Source of the DNA: Chionis minor
Taxonomy: Eukaryota; Chordata; Aves; Charadriiformes; Chionididae
Length of the DNA: 64,000 nucleotides
Direction of reading: 5' to 3'
NCBI GenBank assembly: GCA_013398295.1
Contig: VZSF01001888.1
Coordinates: 124,001-188,000 of the forward strand
Part shown: positions 25,278 through 40,397 of the stretch, piece after piece
Position numbering within the stretch: the first letter of the stretch is position 1
How the letters are laid out: every line of letters begins with the position of its first letter
Program-made: the position numbers and the translations under genes
The notes under the pieces: model-generated
What the model was told of the DNA's origin: nothing
Databases searched by the model: none
Seen by the model: only the letters and a program-made list of their open reading frames with translations

Positions 25278-28200
25278 ATGGTAAGGCATGCAAATGTTTC
25301 TGCCAGATTTGTGAGATCTTCAGGACAGCTTTAGCAATTAGTTGGCTAAACCATACCACCTTGGACAGCATGACTGTGGCTGTCTAGTGCTGCCGACAAT
25401 CCCATTGCTCTGCCCAGAGGATGCCACTCTCAGCTCTACCACTACATGTTTTCATCCGTTTACTTTAGTAGGGGGAAAGTAGCTTTACCAATGAATTTTA
25501 TAGCCTGATTTGCAATTCTGCCCTGGGAGAAAGAGCTGGAAATTTACACAAACTGTTAGAAGAGTTTTAATAGGAATACATTACAATAAGCTTATTAAAT
25601 AGAAGCTTGCAATTGAAGGTGATTGCATGGCTTCTGTTGTCTGGGTAATTAACAATATTGCATGGAGGGACTTGCTTGTAATACATTTAAGATTTTAAAT
25701 ATTTGCAAAGTATTCCCCCTCTTCTTACCTGCCCAGACCTAATCAGTTGTTATTGCTATTCTTTATTACTTGTTAAGCACCTTGCCTGTGCTTGGTGCCT
25801 GTAGGATCCTTCCTAGCAGAGTGAAAACAGTAGTTGAGTTGTAACGAGCATAAAGGGGATTTCTTTATTCTGGCTATGGGAGACAGAGAGCTTCCACCTC
25901 CCTGCTCCTTCAGCACAGTTCTTGCTGCTTCATATCACCAGGCAGGGCCTCCCCCAGCCATAGTCCGATCCACACACTCCTGGAAAGCACTGAGGACCAC
26001 AATGTGCTGGCAACAGTAACAGGAGATGGAGATGTGGTTCCCTTCTGGTCCTAGCAGATGACAGCTGCACTGCCCTCTCCTTGCGGCTATGTCCTGGTGG
26101 ATGCAGCCTTACCCAGAGAGCTGAACACGGAGTTTGGTAGACAGCTACCTCAACCTTACAAGTGATGGTCACCTCTCATGGATCAGTCCTACACATTCAG
26201 ATTTTCTTGTTTGCACTTTACTACTAACATGGGTGACTCAAGACTTAATTGGTCAGCTCTTATTGAGAAACCTTTTATCTATATAAAGAGATCCAAAGCA
26301 GTCTTGGCCCTTTTGCTGGATATACAAGAAATAATTTTCAACCCAACGTTTAGTCAGCTTGTAGAACTTATGTTTGCAAGAGAAGAGAGGTTTATGCTCT
26401 TCCATAAAAGCAGGTGCTCATTCCAAGACAGAAGAACCAAAGACTTAATTTCCTTAAATAAATAATCATACAAAGAAGTGATCAGGCATCGATAGAGCTT
26501 TCAGATTCGAGTATCCCATAAAAAGGCTATTAAAACCTTTGAAAACGTTTTATTTTTATCTTTAAATATCTTCACAGAAAACACATTTTAACTCATGGAT
26601 AAACCCTTATTTTTAAAGCTACTTAGAGCAATAAGAAAGAAGCTTTAGTTTTTGCAACAGGAGTAGAAGCCAGCACTGCAGGGACAGGAGACACTGCACT
26701 AGTTTGTGGGCAGTGCTGCTCAGGAGACCAGAGCCACAGGGAGGACCTTTGGTAAAATAGCCAGTAGTAAAGATTCAAGCAGGCAGCAGGGGAGGATCGC
26801 TTTAGGTTTAGAAAGAAGGATATTCACTTCCTTGAATCAGAGGTCTCTTAAGCATACCGTATGTATTCTTGCACCCATGGATGTAAATAAGACCTACAAT
26901 AGTTTAAATAACCTGCTGAGATTACAGGATTTTTTCCTGCATTCCTGCAGCTGCTATTTTTGCTCACTGTTCCACATGGAGCCCTTCATTCTTAAGGTGC
27001 TAATTGAAAGGGGGAGGGTGGGGGTGAAATTCTGTCAAAAAGCTAATCACTCCAAACAGATGAATGTCACAATAAATTAACTAGTACCTAACAAAGAACT
27101 TATTCTCTGACAATCTGTCACACAGCAGTAGAGGATACACACCTAACTGCAGCTGAATGAAAAAAGCAAACCTGAAATTTTCCTTTGACACAAGCAATTC
27201 CCTAGGATTTTCACTTTTCAGAGTTTCTCAGCACAACAGAAAGGGAAATAACAACCCTGTATTACATCTTCATCAGAAGATTAAGCAATCTGCTTTGTCA
27301 CAACCCAGATATAACATATCCATGCTGTTTTTCCTTTTGGTCACATATTGACATAGACACACATGCATGCACACCCCCAGGGCAATAGGCTCTTATTTTC
27401 CTCCATACTTTTATTTTTCCAGAGCACCCAACTTAAGACCTCTTAATTTCTATGTCTCCATCTGCTTCTGGTCCCCTCAACACCACCTGGTCCTCTTCCC
27501 TCCTCACTTCACAGGCACCACCTGGCCTCAAGAAAAGTCTTCAATTTACCCTCTAACCTCTGCTCCAAGGTTGTGCAGCAGAGCTTGAAGCCTTTCCTTT
27601 CCTTATCTCTTTCCCCCAAAACCATTTCCTGGGAAAAACACTGTTGTCAAGCTGCTGCTATTTATAGGGGTTTCCAGTCCTGCCTCTTTTTCTTCACTTT
27701 GTGGCCAGAAGAGACAGCAGACAGCATTTCTGAGTGGTCATTCAAAAAGACACAGAGGGTCTCATCCATCTCCTGTCTGCCAAATTGCATCTGTGAGACT
27801 GTTCCCAGCCCCAGGCATAAAACAAAAGACATTTCTTGTAGGTCTGGAAGGACAAAAGGCTGGTTAATAAGAGTGTACTCAGTGCATTTACCACATGCTG
27901 TATAAAAATAGCTGCCTCAAACACCTGACTTGTGTGAATGCTTTCCTGAGATCTGCTTTTTGAAAAAGCCATTTGCAAGTAGTACTTTACCAGTGCCTTT
28001 TTTCCTAAAACAACCCGAAAAAACACACAACAAAATACCCTTGTTATAAGTCTCTTACATAAGTTCCTGAGAATCGACATTGTCTACAGTTAGCTATTTG
28101 ATTATGACCTCAAGATCCTCCTCAATGCCCTTATGCAAACAATCTCATCCAAAACCATGACATTTTGGCTTGAAATGCCAGAGGACTTGCAGGGTTCTCC

Positions 28201-28730
28201 ATAAAAACTTGAGTATATTGGACATACTACAATAAAGCTTGACAGTCTCCAGCTGGAGTGTTTTTGAGGTGTGTCCTATTTATACACATTGTATTTTTAT
28301 TCATTTCATTCTGTAGTTTGACAAATCATAATTTAGCTTCAAAAAAACAAGTTGACATGTTTTTGTGGAAAGTATTGTCATCAACAAGTAAGTATGACAA
28401 GTGTCCCACTGTGCCCTCTGTCACATGGATTCTTGCTGTCACTACCATACATACCTCCCTCTTTACCATCAGGCCTCCCTAAACCTCTTGTGCATCTTTC
28501 AGTGCAGTTCACTAAAAACATCTCTGAACAGTTGTTGTCTCTGACCAGTCAGTGTGAAACAGAAACTGCAAGGTCTGCTTTTCTAAACTGCCATAAGATG
28601 CTCCCAGGTCTCAGCCATTACAAATCGTCCTTTCAACTCATTTATGGCCAAAGACTAGTGCAGCCATATGGTTTTCATTGCCTATACACTCAAAGGGATG
28701 TATATATCCCTTGTCAAGCAGTAGAATGCT
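25278..28730. other. Unique AT-rich DNA, nothing recognised
   Basis: I see no repeat family, domain or convincing splice-bounded exon. Open frames up to 124 codons overlap on both strands. The frame 28352-28831 runs from unique DNA into the next CR1 tail, which marks it as a chance fusion. Confidence 0.6.
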
Positions 28731-28908
28731 TTATCAAGCATTGGAACAGGCTGCCCAGGGAGGTGGTGGAACCGCCGTCCCTGGAGGTATTTAAGAGACC
28801 GGTAGACATGGTGCTGAGGGACATGGTTTAGGGGTGTTTTTGGCATAGGTTTATGGTTGGACTCGATCTTGAAGGTCTCTTCCAATCCAAGTCATTCTAT
28901 GATTCTAT
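28731..28908 (+). mobile_element. CR1 LINE 3' tail
   Basis: Landmarks in order are 'ggaacaggctgcccaggga', 'tccctggaggtatttaagag', 'gctgagggacatggttta', 'ggttggactcgatcttgaag', and the closing 'cattctatgattctata'. The reading frame up to 28831 ends with the ORF2 C-terminus ([17 protein letters not shown], then MVLRDMV before the stop). It is heavily 5'-truncated and immobile. The wording of the tail is close to that of the 10990-11458 copy, so the two are probably of the same subfamily. Confidence 0.94.
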
Positions 28909-31900
28909 ATACACACATATTAGAGCACCTCAGTGACCAATGGACTTCCCCAGTCTTGGCTTCACGTATAATACAGATTCCAGCAATTCTTCCTTTCCTT
29001 TTTCAGCACTGGAACAAACTGCAATGCTAGGGTTTGATTGCTTCGCTGTTTGTAAAAACGACAGTAGTATGCAGCAATCTACTTTAAAAGAGTGGAGGTC
29101 TGTTTCTAAGGTGCCGTGTAAATTAGATTGCAAGCATCACCATATTTGAAGAAAATATACAAAGGAGAAGAGCAACAACAGGTGAAACAAAACAACAAGT
29201 CCGGCCAAGTGCTAAGCGGAATAGCATTAGTGCCAGCAATACATCAGAAAACGTTCAAAAAGCAGCTTGCTGTTGCTCAAGTGTCACTTTTCTATTGTGA
29301 CAAGGATCAATAAATTCTCTAAATGGCATGACAGACACACAGAACAGATCAGCATGGAAGTTAGTTTCACCTGAAAGATGACCACAGAAGATTAACTTGC
29401 ACCAGGGACTCCTGTGCACCTTCATGTTTCAGAACAAGAGCCTAAACAGAGAGCAGAAAAGCGCTCTCCTTCAACATAGAACAGGAATTTCTTCGAGTTA
29501 GAGAAACTTATTTGACCTACAGCTCATCCTACTTGGCTGAGAGGTAACAGGTGTATAAGTTAAACACATTGCAGCACCATTTAAACATGGCAGTGATGCC
29601 AGTACCCAAACTACCATGGTAATCTCCATAGTCCTTCATTATGACATCTGTCTGATTAGCAAGAAGCGTGCAATGTGTCCTGATGGAGTCTCCTAAGTAA
29701 GAGTTACAGAGCTAGAATATAATTGATCAGCTTGGAAACTATCACTGACTTTTTATTTCTTCTCATAGGACCTTGTGGTTTGGTTGTGTTTTTTTTTTAA
29801 AAAAAATTATGAAAATTTTTTAAAAGTTCAGGGTGCCTGCCTCCAAGCAAAAAAAATACTAAGCTTCTTGAAACACAAGTAAGAATTCAGCTCAAAAAAG
29901 AAATAAAGGGCAAAAAAAATCAAGCCAAAATGCTTTAACTGGGACCAGCCTGGGGGGAAGTCTTAATTTCAAAATACTATTTCAAAATACTAATTCAACT
30001 TTTTATCCTTGCTTCAGGTGAAGAATTCAGTTAAATGATAGGGAGGTACATAAAAAATTGCAAAGCTGACCTATGTCAATCTTTTCTGCCTGTAGTTGTC
30101 ATCAGTTTAGTGACATACAGAGAAAGAAGCATGATTTCTGTTATGAAGTGTTGACAGTCTCAGTGATTATTATGCATTTTTTGGCTCTAAAATTTGGCTC
30201 TCAGTAAAAATACAACAGTAATTCTCACACAGGAAAAAGTGGAGAAAGGAGCTATTACTGTAGAGCCAGCCTTCCAATTTCCAGCTGACTTCTACTGACT
30301 TTTAGCCCACACTGCATCAGATCTTTCCAGCCACTGGGTCAGCCTGAGACATTTAACAGCCATCCCTACTTGAGCTTGGAGGAGAACTACAGACTATTTC
30401 CGATTTACAGAGAAACAAAGTCCTACCTTCCCCTTCCAACACAGAATCTTCAAGTATCTAACCCTTAATTTTAGCATCCTTTAAGCTTCCATGTTTCTTT
30501 TAGGACTCAGTAGGAGCTCTAAATGGGCTCCACATAACACAACACATTACCACAAAGTGCACACAGAGTCCAAAACCAAGACTTGTGCTATAGCAAGACC
30601 TTGAGCATGGATAATGTATTCGATTCCTCCCAGATTCTCTGGGCAAGGCATGTGTTGTGGGGAAGGGAACAGCAACAGTTGTGGTTTTTTTATCATTATT
30701 TTAGATTAAATTTTTCCCAAAAGAAATATTTTTTAGCTCCTTGTGTGTTGCCCACATGCAATAGATACTACAGGCTTCACCGCAGTTGCACCACTGCCTG
30801 TGATTGCAGAGGACTGGGTGGGGATGATAGGCTGTCCCTCTCATCACTACATTTATATGTCTGTTGGTGTAAACAAGCAAAATAAATGAATCTGTGTTTT
30901 ACAAGTTTTAATTTGCAATACATGTGTGGTTAGGATTAATTAGGACTTGGTTGGGTTCGGCACTGAAGACTTCAACTACTAGTTCAAAGCACAGACAATA
31001 GCTGATTTATCTGTGAAAGACAAGCAAGAGCTACACAGGAGTACCATGGGTACACTTGTACCTGCTTTACTGGACTCCTCAGGTTCAAGCTTGAGGAGGA
31101 AAAGTCCTGGTCTCACCATTCCCTGCACTGTTTTTGGCGATGACACAGATACGCATCAGACAGCGTAGTAAGTATGATACATTGGCTTGTCCTGGTAAGA
31201 GGGCAAGGAGAAAAGCTTCCATCAAGGCATTTTCCCTTTTCCACCAAGGCACAAGCAGAAACCAAGGTATTCTGGTAGAGGGAAACCTGGACAAAACTGA
31301 AGTTTGCAAAATGAAATATTTAGAACATTGGAAGCTGAAGGGTGCGTTTCCGTTACTACTACTCAGTAAAAATCCAGAGTAAATAAAATATGACTACTTT
31401 GGTAAATACAAGATTTCTCTTCGCAATTCTAAAAACGTGTTACAGAAATTCCAAATACACAATGAAACTAGTACCTAATCACGCATCATTTAGAGGCAGA
31501 CATCTGCTATAATACTGTCATTTGGCTATGCTTTTTACTTCACCTTCTAAGGGGGAATAGTTTGAAAGAAGTCAAAATATCCATAAGAAGAATATAAATA
31601 CAAGGTATCTGGTAGTCACCAGGTCAGAGCACACACAAAATTTAAATTCAAAGAAGCAGTACCTAGCACTTGTAGGTCAAGAACACATTTCCTCCTTAAT
31701 TTTCAACCATTCTTTAATTTGGGGACTGGCTTTTTTTTAAAAAAAAAAGTCAGGAAGAAAAAAAAAGTTTTTTTTTTAGCTTTTTTCCTGGGCAGAATAA
31801 TTTGAAACAGGGGGTACATATTCCTGCATTTCAGAAAGTTAAGGTATTAAATTTGGAATACATACTTTCATGTTCCTTGGATCAGTTAGTTACATTAGAA

Positions 31901-34900
31901 TAGTTTGACAAGTTTTGCTCTTAAATGGAAGGATCACACTACCAAAGACTCCCACTAGAACTAGAGTGCATCAGAAATTATTAGTCTGTATTCAGAAAGG
32001 CTAGAAATCACAAACGAAAAGATTTAGAGAGAAATCTATTCCTCCAAGTAGGCAAATATGTCCTAGTTCTAACTGCTTTCCAAACTATGAAGTTTACCAT
32101 AGTAAAGGAGAACTAAATGCACCTGAGGTAAGAAGAGAAAAATTACTACCTTCTGGGAAAAAACATGCTCCTTTATTTTAAGATAAAGCCATCAGACCTC
32201 AGTTTTGGAAAATACACAATGTAGTGTATATAGTACTGGTGGATAGTATTTTAGTGCTGCTGTAGCATGCTAAATATTTAAGTAACATAGGTATCATCCT
32301 GTCTTTTGTATATTTTCACAGCAGGTTGTTCATTATCAAACTCGGTTTTCCCCAGAAGACCGTTGTCAAGAAAACTCACAACAATAAGCACAAGAAAGTC
32401 CAGCAGATTTCACCATATTCTCTGCTGTTTTTCCTGACTTATGTACATATTGCAGATCAATACAACCACTTAAGTCCTATAAAGCTCATATCATCAATTA
32501 ATATTACACAGCTACGTGCATCAGCCAAGGACCACTTCTTCACTTTTTCCCTACACAATTTGCCCCTGGCATGCTTGAACAACAGGTCATACTGCCATTT
32601 TCAGCTGGGACACCTGATTTTCACAGGGAGCATCATTATTGCATTGCTAAATAGTTCTCAGGTCCCCTATGAGCTGGTAAGTCCTTCAGATACAGGCTGT
32701 CAGTTAAAGCTCTTCCCCATATGGCCATGTAAAGCACCCCAGATTCTGCTGTCTCTTGAAGAGCTCTCCCTAAATCAGACCTTGCAACGATTGTCACTCT
32801 AGTCCCTCTACCTACAAGCTAAAAAGCTTCTCTGGATTGTCCACCTTTGGGCTGAAAGACTCAAGCTATCTCCTAGCTTCCCTGTCTATGTGGTACGTAT
32901 ATTCTTTCTTCCTACAAGTATAGTTAGGCCTTTGATATAAAATTAGTAATACCATATTCCATATCTGCCACATCCCAAAACATTTTGACTTTGAATTGAG
33001 ATTATTAAAACACCTTAAGAAACACGGCTGCCCTTTTTCTCTCACAGGTGATTTATGATTTCTAGTAGCTTTGATAAACCTTGAACATAAATGCAATCAT
33101 TCCATTAATAAAAGCTTTCTTCTTGCTGAAATATTGGTCAACCTTTATGCATCACAAATTCTGTAAAATACAAATTTTTTCCATTCTGATTCTTAAAAAG
33201 TATTTTTCCATCACTGATGTACACAAACAGCAGATGGAAGTTAAGAGAGGACACATTTAGATACAGGGTATATATCAGTGCCTCTTACAACAACTTAATG
33301 ACCAATTAATATTTTATGGCTTGGGACTCTTTTCCAGCATGATTCGCTTTTTTTTTAATAGCTTGTATTTGCAAACAGTACTTTAAACATTAAACTGCCT
33401 CATGCACATATTCTATTACTTTGCTTCTTCCTATAGACCAAACACATTCTTTATTGGCTACAGACTGCAATTAAAGGCATACCTATAGCTAATTAGGCAG
33501 TTGCCACAGTTCCCTAAATGAATCCTTATGGGAAAGCTACTCTTCAGTAATTTTAGCTGTGCATACAAATGAACTGATTATACTTACTTTGGCCAAACTG
33601 TATTCTGTCTACAACAGAGTTGTGGAGCACATGCTTACACTTTTGCTGTGGCACAGTGCATACTGTGCTTGTTTTTTCCAATCTTGATATTTTGTCAAGA
33701 TCGAAACATACTACATCCTGCAGCAACATAGTGACACAGATTACGCATCACAGAACTGAACCCATGATGGGCACCAACCTACTTGCAAATAAATAAAAGC
33801 TCTGCCATTTATGTGACACCACCTGTGCAGGATCAGACCTCAAACGACTTCAGGGGGTACAAGGCTGGCCACTGCTTAAATCTCTGTAACTGGTCATTGG
33901 AGGCAGGGAAAAAGCCATATATCCCCTATGCTATGCCCAAGAAATGTATTCTTTTCTAAAAATATGGATTCTTATTCCCCTTCCCCCCCTCCAATAGTCC
34001 AGGGCACTACGAGTCTCTTTGTCTCCACACTGGAACCGGGGTAACCCCAGGGGCCACAGCAGATGCAGTTGGAGGGCAAGGACAGATTCGTGTCCTTTGT
34101 ACGGAAAGCTCATCAGGAACATACAAACCATACAAAGAAGAATCAAGGTCAGAGTATTTGCTGATATGTAACACGCCTCCTGGGCTACTGAAAGGTTGTC
34201 ACAGCCCCCCCTGTTTTTCCCAAAGGCATACCACTGCTGAGGCAGCATGTCACAGCTGAAAAGCTTATGGTATTTCTTTCATTTCACTTAGAGGCATGCT
34301 ATGCAATGCAGCAACCCTAACTGCAAAATACCATCACAGATCCCATACATCGATCAAGCATATAGTGTTACTGGGCTACTTACAACAGTAGCAGCCATGA
34401 AAAGGCTAAGAAACTGGGGGAGGGAAGAATATCCATGTGTCTGTACTTTTTAGGTAGGTCACACATATGGTGTATTTGCTGTGTTTGGCATATGAACTTT
34501 CAGCAGAAGGGTGCTTATTTCACACTTGCAATTGTGTTAAGCGCACTTGTTTCTTATGCCTGCTAAAGAATTGTTTAAAAATCCTCTTCCTCACTAGGCA
34601 GCCAAGCTGAGGCATAGGAAACCAGAGAGCTTGTGAAGAAAGCTTTGTATCAAGAGTGCTCAGGTTAAACACGGGTCATACGCAAGCTAAGAACAAAGAC
34701 AAAGAACAACAACTGCAAAAGCCAGATCTCGCTTCAGAACCACATGGAAAATCCTGAACTTGGCAGAAGTCAGTGACAAAACTCCCATTAACATCACTGA
34801 TGCTTTAGATGTGCTCATGCAAGGCCTAAGCTGATGTATCCAGAGCACCCAGAAGGGAACGACCTGCTGCTATTAGTAAATCCTGGCACAAATCTCCACA

Positions 34901-37900
34901 AGAGGCAGCATTTAGCTGACTCAATTGTCTGGGGTAACAAAATAAGATAACTGATTATGGAAGAAAAATCACTACCAAAAATCAAAACCTACCCACCCTG
35001 ACAGCACAAAACACAGATAACATTAGGTACAAGAACATATTTAATATATTTCCCTTTGACAGTATCCATTTGCGGACATCTATGAAGATCAGAGGAAGCC
35101 TCAAGTGCAGCCAGGCAAAGCAGACTCGATGTAGGCTGTGTTTCACAGCTAGGAACACCCCACTGCAGCCAGCGCTGCTGGGGAAAGGCTTAATGAATCC
35201 ACAGCATCAGAGGTAACAGAAAACTGGTTAGTTGTGTTAGACCCCATCCCCACCACACAACCCCTCTTGTTCCACAAGTTGCCCACTTCCTATGAAGGAA
35301 GGATGTGTTGGGTTTCGGACAGCACCACTTCCCGCGTGGGTAGCTGTTGCTGTACCCAAGTCCTCTCAGGGCAGAAGCAGGGAAGAGGAGCTGGCAAGGT
35401 AAGAACATCAGGTCTTGGGGGCAGGGATTGCTGCAAGGAGTTGTGTGAGCAAGAAATTGTACTCAACTCAAATATGAACATGTTTTTGCAGTGTGCCCTG
35501 TACTGCAGCCTAAACAGAAGGAGCCAAGAGCTTTTCACGTCCCTGATCCTGAAGGGACCATTTGTGAGGCCAAGACCAATAAGAAAAGCTTTGCTTCTTT
35601 GCTCCCATCACATTCAATTTAGAATGGGAACACCTGCCAGCTTGACCCATCTCACCTACAGATGCCCCATCTTCAAAAGCAGATAGCCAGCTAACAGGCA
35701 ACTGGTGAGAGAAATGATACAGCTTAAAGGAAGAGGAAAAAAAAAATATCACAGGCAAAGGCAGAAAAAGACTAGAAGGGAAAGTCAAAGAAAAAAGTAG
35801 AAAAGGCAGAGAGCATAAAGATGTAAGAAACTTTTTTTAATCAGACAGCATAGGTGCTGCAAACACCACATGGATAGTTTCTACATGAAATGAGGATTAA
35901 ATCTTAAAGTCCCTCAGGTACATTCACTTTGACATATGAAACCAAACTTTTGCAAAAAAAAAAAGCTCACTTTCCTTTAATACTGTCAACCAATGGTTGT
36001 TACTATAGCATATGAAAGTTTCAGACTACTTGCATACTCCCCTCACAGAAAGTCTTCAGATAAAACATTGACAAACCTACAGCCCTAACCAGAACCTGTG
36101 TTCTCAAGCCCTCCTCCTGCCCAGTCTAAAATCAAAACCACTTCAGCATCATTGAGCACATTTGGATGAAGCATAGGTCAGTGAAGAATTCCTTGCTCAT
36201 AGAAGGAGTCCCAACCTCCAGAATAAACAAGCCAAGCAAAAGACAGTACCATTCAATCCCAAGAGTAGTACACAAGGGTGACTTTGTCACACTCGTCAAG
36301 AGTGTCACAGGAGAGCAGCTGTTGAAACTCCAGCTAGTACATATTCACAGATTTCAATAACTCCTTTACAAAATATTAAAAAACCCACTCAAACTGTGAG
36401 AGGAGACTCATCACTCAGTAGCAGCCCTAAAAGCACAGCACGCATTACCACTACTCAGAAAGAAAATTCATGTGCTCCTTTAGTTGCAAGAAAAAAAAAA
36501 ATAACATCAAATAATTTATAACGTAAGTCCCCTTTTTATTTTAAGCCACTCTTAAGCATATTATGTCAAAATATAACCATTAAATCTCAACTGTCTCCAA
36601 GTATTTCCAGAGAAAAAGGAGATCCACAGACAATCAAAGTAGTATTGTTACACTAATTAACGGATGTATACTACTAGTTATTTTTCTGTAACGTCTTAAA
36701 TTATATATAAAGGAATCTCATGAAGTCCACACACACTCACTTTCAAGTTTAGGAAACATTCATGTCAAAAACACCTCATGCTTCAGTTAAATTTTGTGCA
36801 GTCTTTCAGGTGCTGCTGCTTAGCTTCGAAACCTGTGTTGCAACTCAATTTTAAAGGGTACGAGATTAAGGATAAAAATCCATAGATATGGTTACTTGGA
36901 AAAGTAATCAAAGGAGGCATAGGCTAATCCAAGAGAAACACAGGATTCTCTTTTTATGGGGAAAGAAAGGAACCAGTGCTTCTCCCTGACGGCATACTTG
37001 CAAGGAGGCCACTGCCAGGCTGCCTGCCTCCCAAAGCTGAAGGATATAGAGAGCCAGCCACCAAGGCATGGAAAGATGAGATCCTGGGAGGCTAGTCACA
37101 CACTTTCACAAGTTGTTAAGCACTGCCCAGAAACGGGGCAACAGATGCATGGAAGGTCTTTCATTCAGTGCTGCATCCCTGTGCCATCTTACAGTGTATT
37201 AAGGCAAGGTGACAGATCTAATGAGAATCTGGCACACTGCACTGTGGGACTAGACCTACCCATAATCATTAGCTAAGATACAATAGGTAGATAAGCGTAA
37301 GCCCCCACTAATGGAATAGAAGCGCGTGAATGCAAGAATGCTTCTCGGTTTAAATTTACATCCAAGTATCACTGACTATGGCAGTATGGAATGAGCTTTA
37401 GAAGTTTAATATAACACATAAAACCAGAGCCATGCTCTCCCATAAGTCTTAAGCATGCATTTAACTGCAGCATCCCAAATCTGATTTGTTTACATGAACG
37501 CTAGACCATACTATGAATGTCTTTGATTCCTTGAACTGAACAGCATCCTAAACATCATTAGGTATACATCTACTCTCCTGGGGTTTTTCTGGTCAGAAAA
37601 ATCCCCACAGCTCTTAGAACAGGAAAAGTATGTACCACAAAGCATAATGTTGAATGAAAAATCTATACGTTTTATTGTATGATGGAAGAGGTATATAAAG
37701 CAAGTGTTGCAAGTATACCAGTTAGAAATTACGTGGGGCAGCCATCTGAAGAGTTTGTTACCGGAAGCCTTAAAAAGCAGAAATATAATGTAACCTGTCA
37801 TGTGCTTTTGTCAATAAATGAGGCTGCTAGGACAGCTAAAGAGTCTGTAAGGCTAGGCTGCTAGGCCTGAAACATAAAATACCAGGGTATTTTTGTGTAG

Positions 37901-40335
37901 GGGGTCTCATAATTGCTGCTTCAATAGTTTTAGTAATGGTTTGTGTTCTAGCTTATCAAGAGTACATTTTCAATAAATAGAAACAGTTTTATTTACTTAT
38001 GACTTCGGCAGCATATAATAGCTGAAAATAAATCGGTAAGATATCTTTGGAGATAAAGGAGAACCAATGAGATTTCTCTGATGAATTAATTTTAACAGCG
38101 ACAATCTAAAAAAAAACCTCATCAGTTTTATAGATGGATTTCTTTCACTTTTCATGGAAAGATCTGGGAGTGGCTAGTAACAGTGACAGGACACTGAACC
38201 TAACAGACCACAAAGCTGGCCTAAACAGGGATTCATAAATCCCTGTTACAGTGACTAGTTTTATCTTATCTTCATCCCTGCTCATATACATCTGGCTTTC
38301 GCAGATTACTGCAAACAAGAACTGGTTTTGGCAACAATATTCTATACAACTTAGCTTTTGCCACTCGCAAATCTCTCATGTTGTAAAGAGAAACTGTGTT
38401 TAGCTTTAAATAAATAATCAGATACTCAAAATAGCACTTCATATGAAATATTTAATAGCTGCCACAGGGCAACCATGACAAGTGCTGTATTCAGTCTCAC
38501 ATACGACTCTACAAACAGAAGCCATGATTCTCCTCCTCTTTTCAGGTTTGTAAGTCGGAAACTCCAGTGAGTTCAAGTTCACAGTTATACAAAAAACAAG
38601 TGAGATTGAGACAACACATTTGGTATAACCCATGTAAGTTAGGAATAATTATTCTTTCTACACTTACAAGGATTCCTCCTCAAAACTTATGTTTCCTTTT
38701 AGATCAGATTGTACATTGATAAGCACCTGAAACTGCCATCTAGTAGAAGAAATACAGGAACAAGCTCTTTAGTTATATGGGTTCGCATCTCATCAGTGAG
38801 GGACAGCCACCAAGGCACTGAAGTACAGCATTTGGAAGTACACTTAAGACTCCTGTTAAATTCTGCAGCACCCTAAACAACAAGCTACAGTGTCACACGG
38901 TCTGGAACCACCTATTTTATGTTATCCATTACATTTTCAATATGAGTCCATATATGCAAGGTCTCCTTAAAACAAGCGCTGGAGATTCTGGATCAAAACC
39001 TCATCATTTATTATGATTTACATTCCTGGATTATGAAAAAGCAAAGGCTAAAAGGAGATTTTCTTCAGCCATTTGTTTTCTTCTGCCAGCGGAAAGCAGA
39101 GTAAGCTTTATCTTGGGTGATTTAGACCCTTTCTTCCTCTTTGTCCAGTGCCAGAGCTGCAGCAGCTGACAGGGCCAGCTTTCTGGAAGCTGTAGGGCAG
39201 CTTTGATTTATTCTGCCACGGATAAATCTAGCATGTACCAGAAATACATAGTCTCTTCCCACCTACGAAATATTCTATGTGAAAAAAGCTTTTCCTTCTT
39301 AACCCAGTACCAAAGAGACATGCTGCTGTGCCTCATAGGTGCTGGCTGCCGCAAAGGCCCTTCAGAGCTCTCTGAATCCACCCTCCAGCCATCTCTAATC
39401 TGTGTGACAGGAACAGTCTGGCACTAAGAAAGATGAGGAGCCACTAAGCACGAAACCACTTTGCACAAAACACCTCTCCCTAATCTGCTCTGAGCACTTG
39501 ATCTGGTCCACAGACTATTTCTGTTCATCCTTCCATGTTTTTTCAGTGCCCTATCAGCCTGTGAAATTTTAAGTGTATGTATGCTTCTTATATACACGCA
39601 AAGGCTGTAATTTGATGTGCACTTATTCTGAATAATCAATATAAATTCAGTCACCTAAGAAATGTTCCTGAATATATCCTTCTAATTATGCACCAGACTG
39701 CAATTCTATGCTATTCTGACACAACACTGACAGCATAATCCTCTCTGTGGCAGCATATGGTGTAATCACAGATTCTGAAAATACTAAGTGCAGGCAATAC
39801 CTAAGCAGATGCTTAAAAGTGTGCTACGCATAACAAGAGTGCAAGCAATCCAAAAATAAAAGACTATACATTCCACAAGTGTAGAACTGTATGTTAGTGA
39901 AGGATCGATTAAATATTTCATACAATCACTACAAGAAGTGTCTGGAGTCATTCATCTGTCTTTCCTAACAAGAGCAAATATTTCTACACTGTTCAGAAAA
40001 AGAAGCACTGTATGAATAATTGAGGTTTTTTTTTAAACAATTGGTGTAATGTCCAGGTTCATATAATTAAATTTCCCTTTGTCAAGACATACCACCAGTA
40101 AATGATTCCTAAAAGGGAATGACAAAGACAAACATTAACATAAAAACTTCACTGGCATTATAACCTCAAAAAACCCACAGTGAACTATAAAATTCTCCAT
40201 CACTAGGCCAGAGATACATATTGCTTATAAATCCCCACTTCTCTCAGCCAGCCCTAATCATAAGTAGATGTTATTATCTGTTAGAGTCCAAATACAAATT
40301 ATGCAAAATAGAGGCAAACAAAAATTTTGTCAGCT

Positions 40336-40397
40336 AAATCCTATCCCAACTGGAGTTGGTGGCAAGACTCCCACGGACTTCAAAGGCAACAGGATTT
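40336..40397. repeat. Degenerate palindromic interspersed repeat
   Basis: The arms 40336-40362 ('aaatcctatcccaactgg' onward) and 40371-40397 (ending 'ggcaacaggattt') are reverse complements at roughly 18 of 27 positions around the spacer 'caagactc'. The core 'ggcaagactccca..gactt' resembles a short palindromic repeat I have seen often in reptile and bird DNA. I am not sure of its family name. Similar single cores occur at 7561-7578 and 34768-34799. It is old and decayed. Confidence 0.5.

Noticed and set aside
28352..28831. 159-codon frame as a gene
   Set aside because: Its last 30 or so codons are the CR1 ORF2 C-terminus and the rest is unique DNA with no domain, so it is a chance fusion with a transposon tail.
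32326..32802. 158-codon plus-strand frame
   Set aside because: Composition matches translated AT-rich DNA, with no recognisable motif, no good start context and no splice partners.
39149..39235. Strong acceptor 'cttcctctttgtccag' as the start of an exon
   Set aside because: All three frames close within 20 codons and no usable donor precedes the stops.
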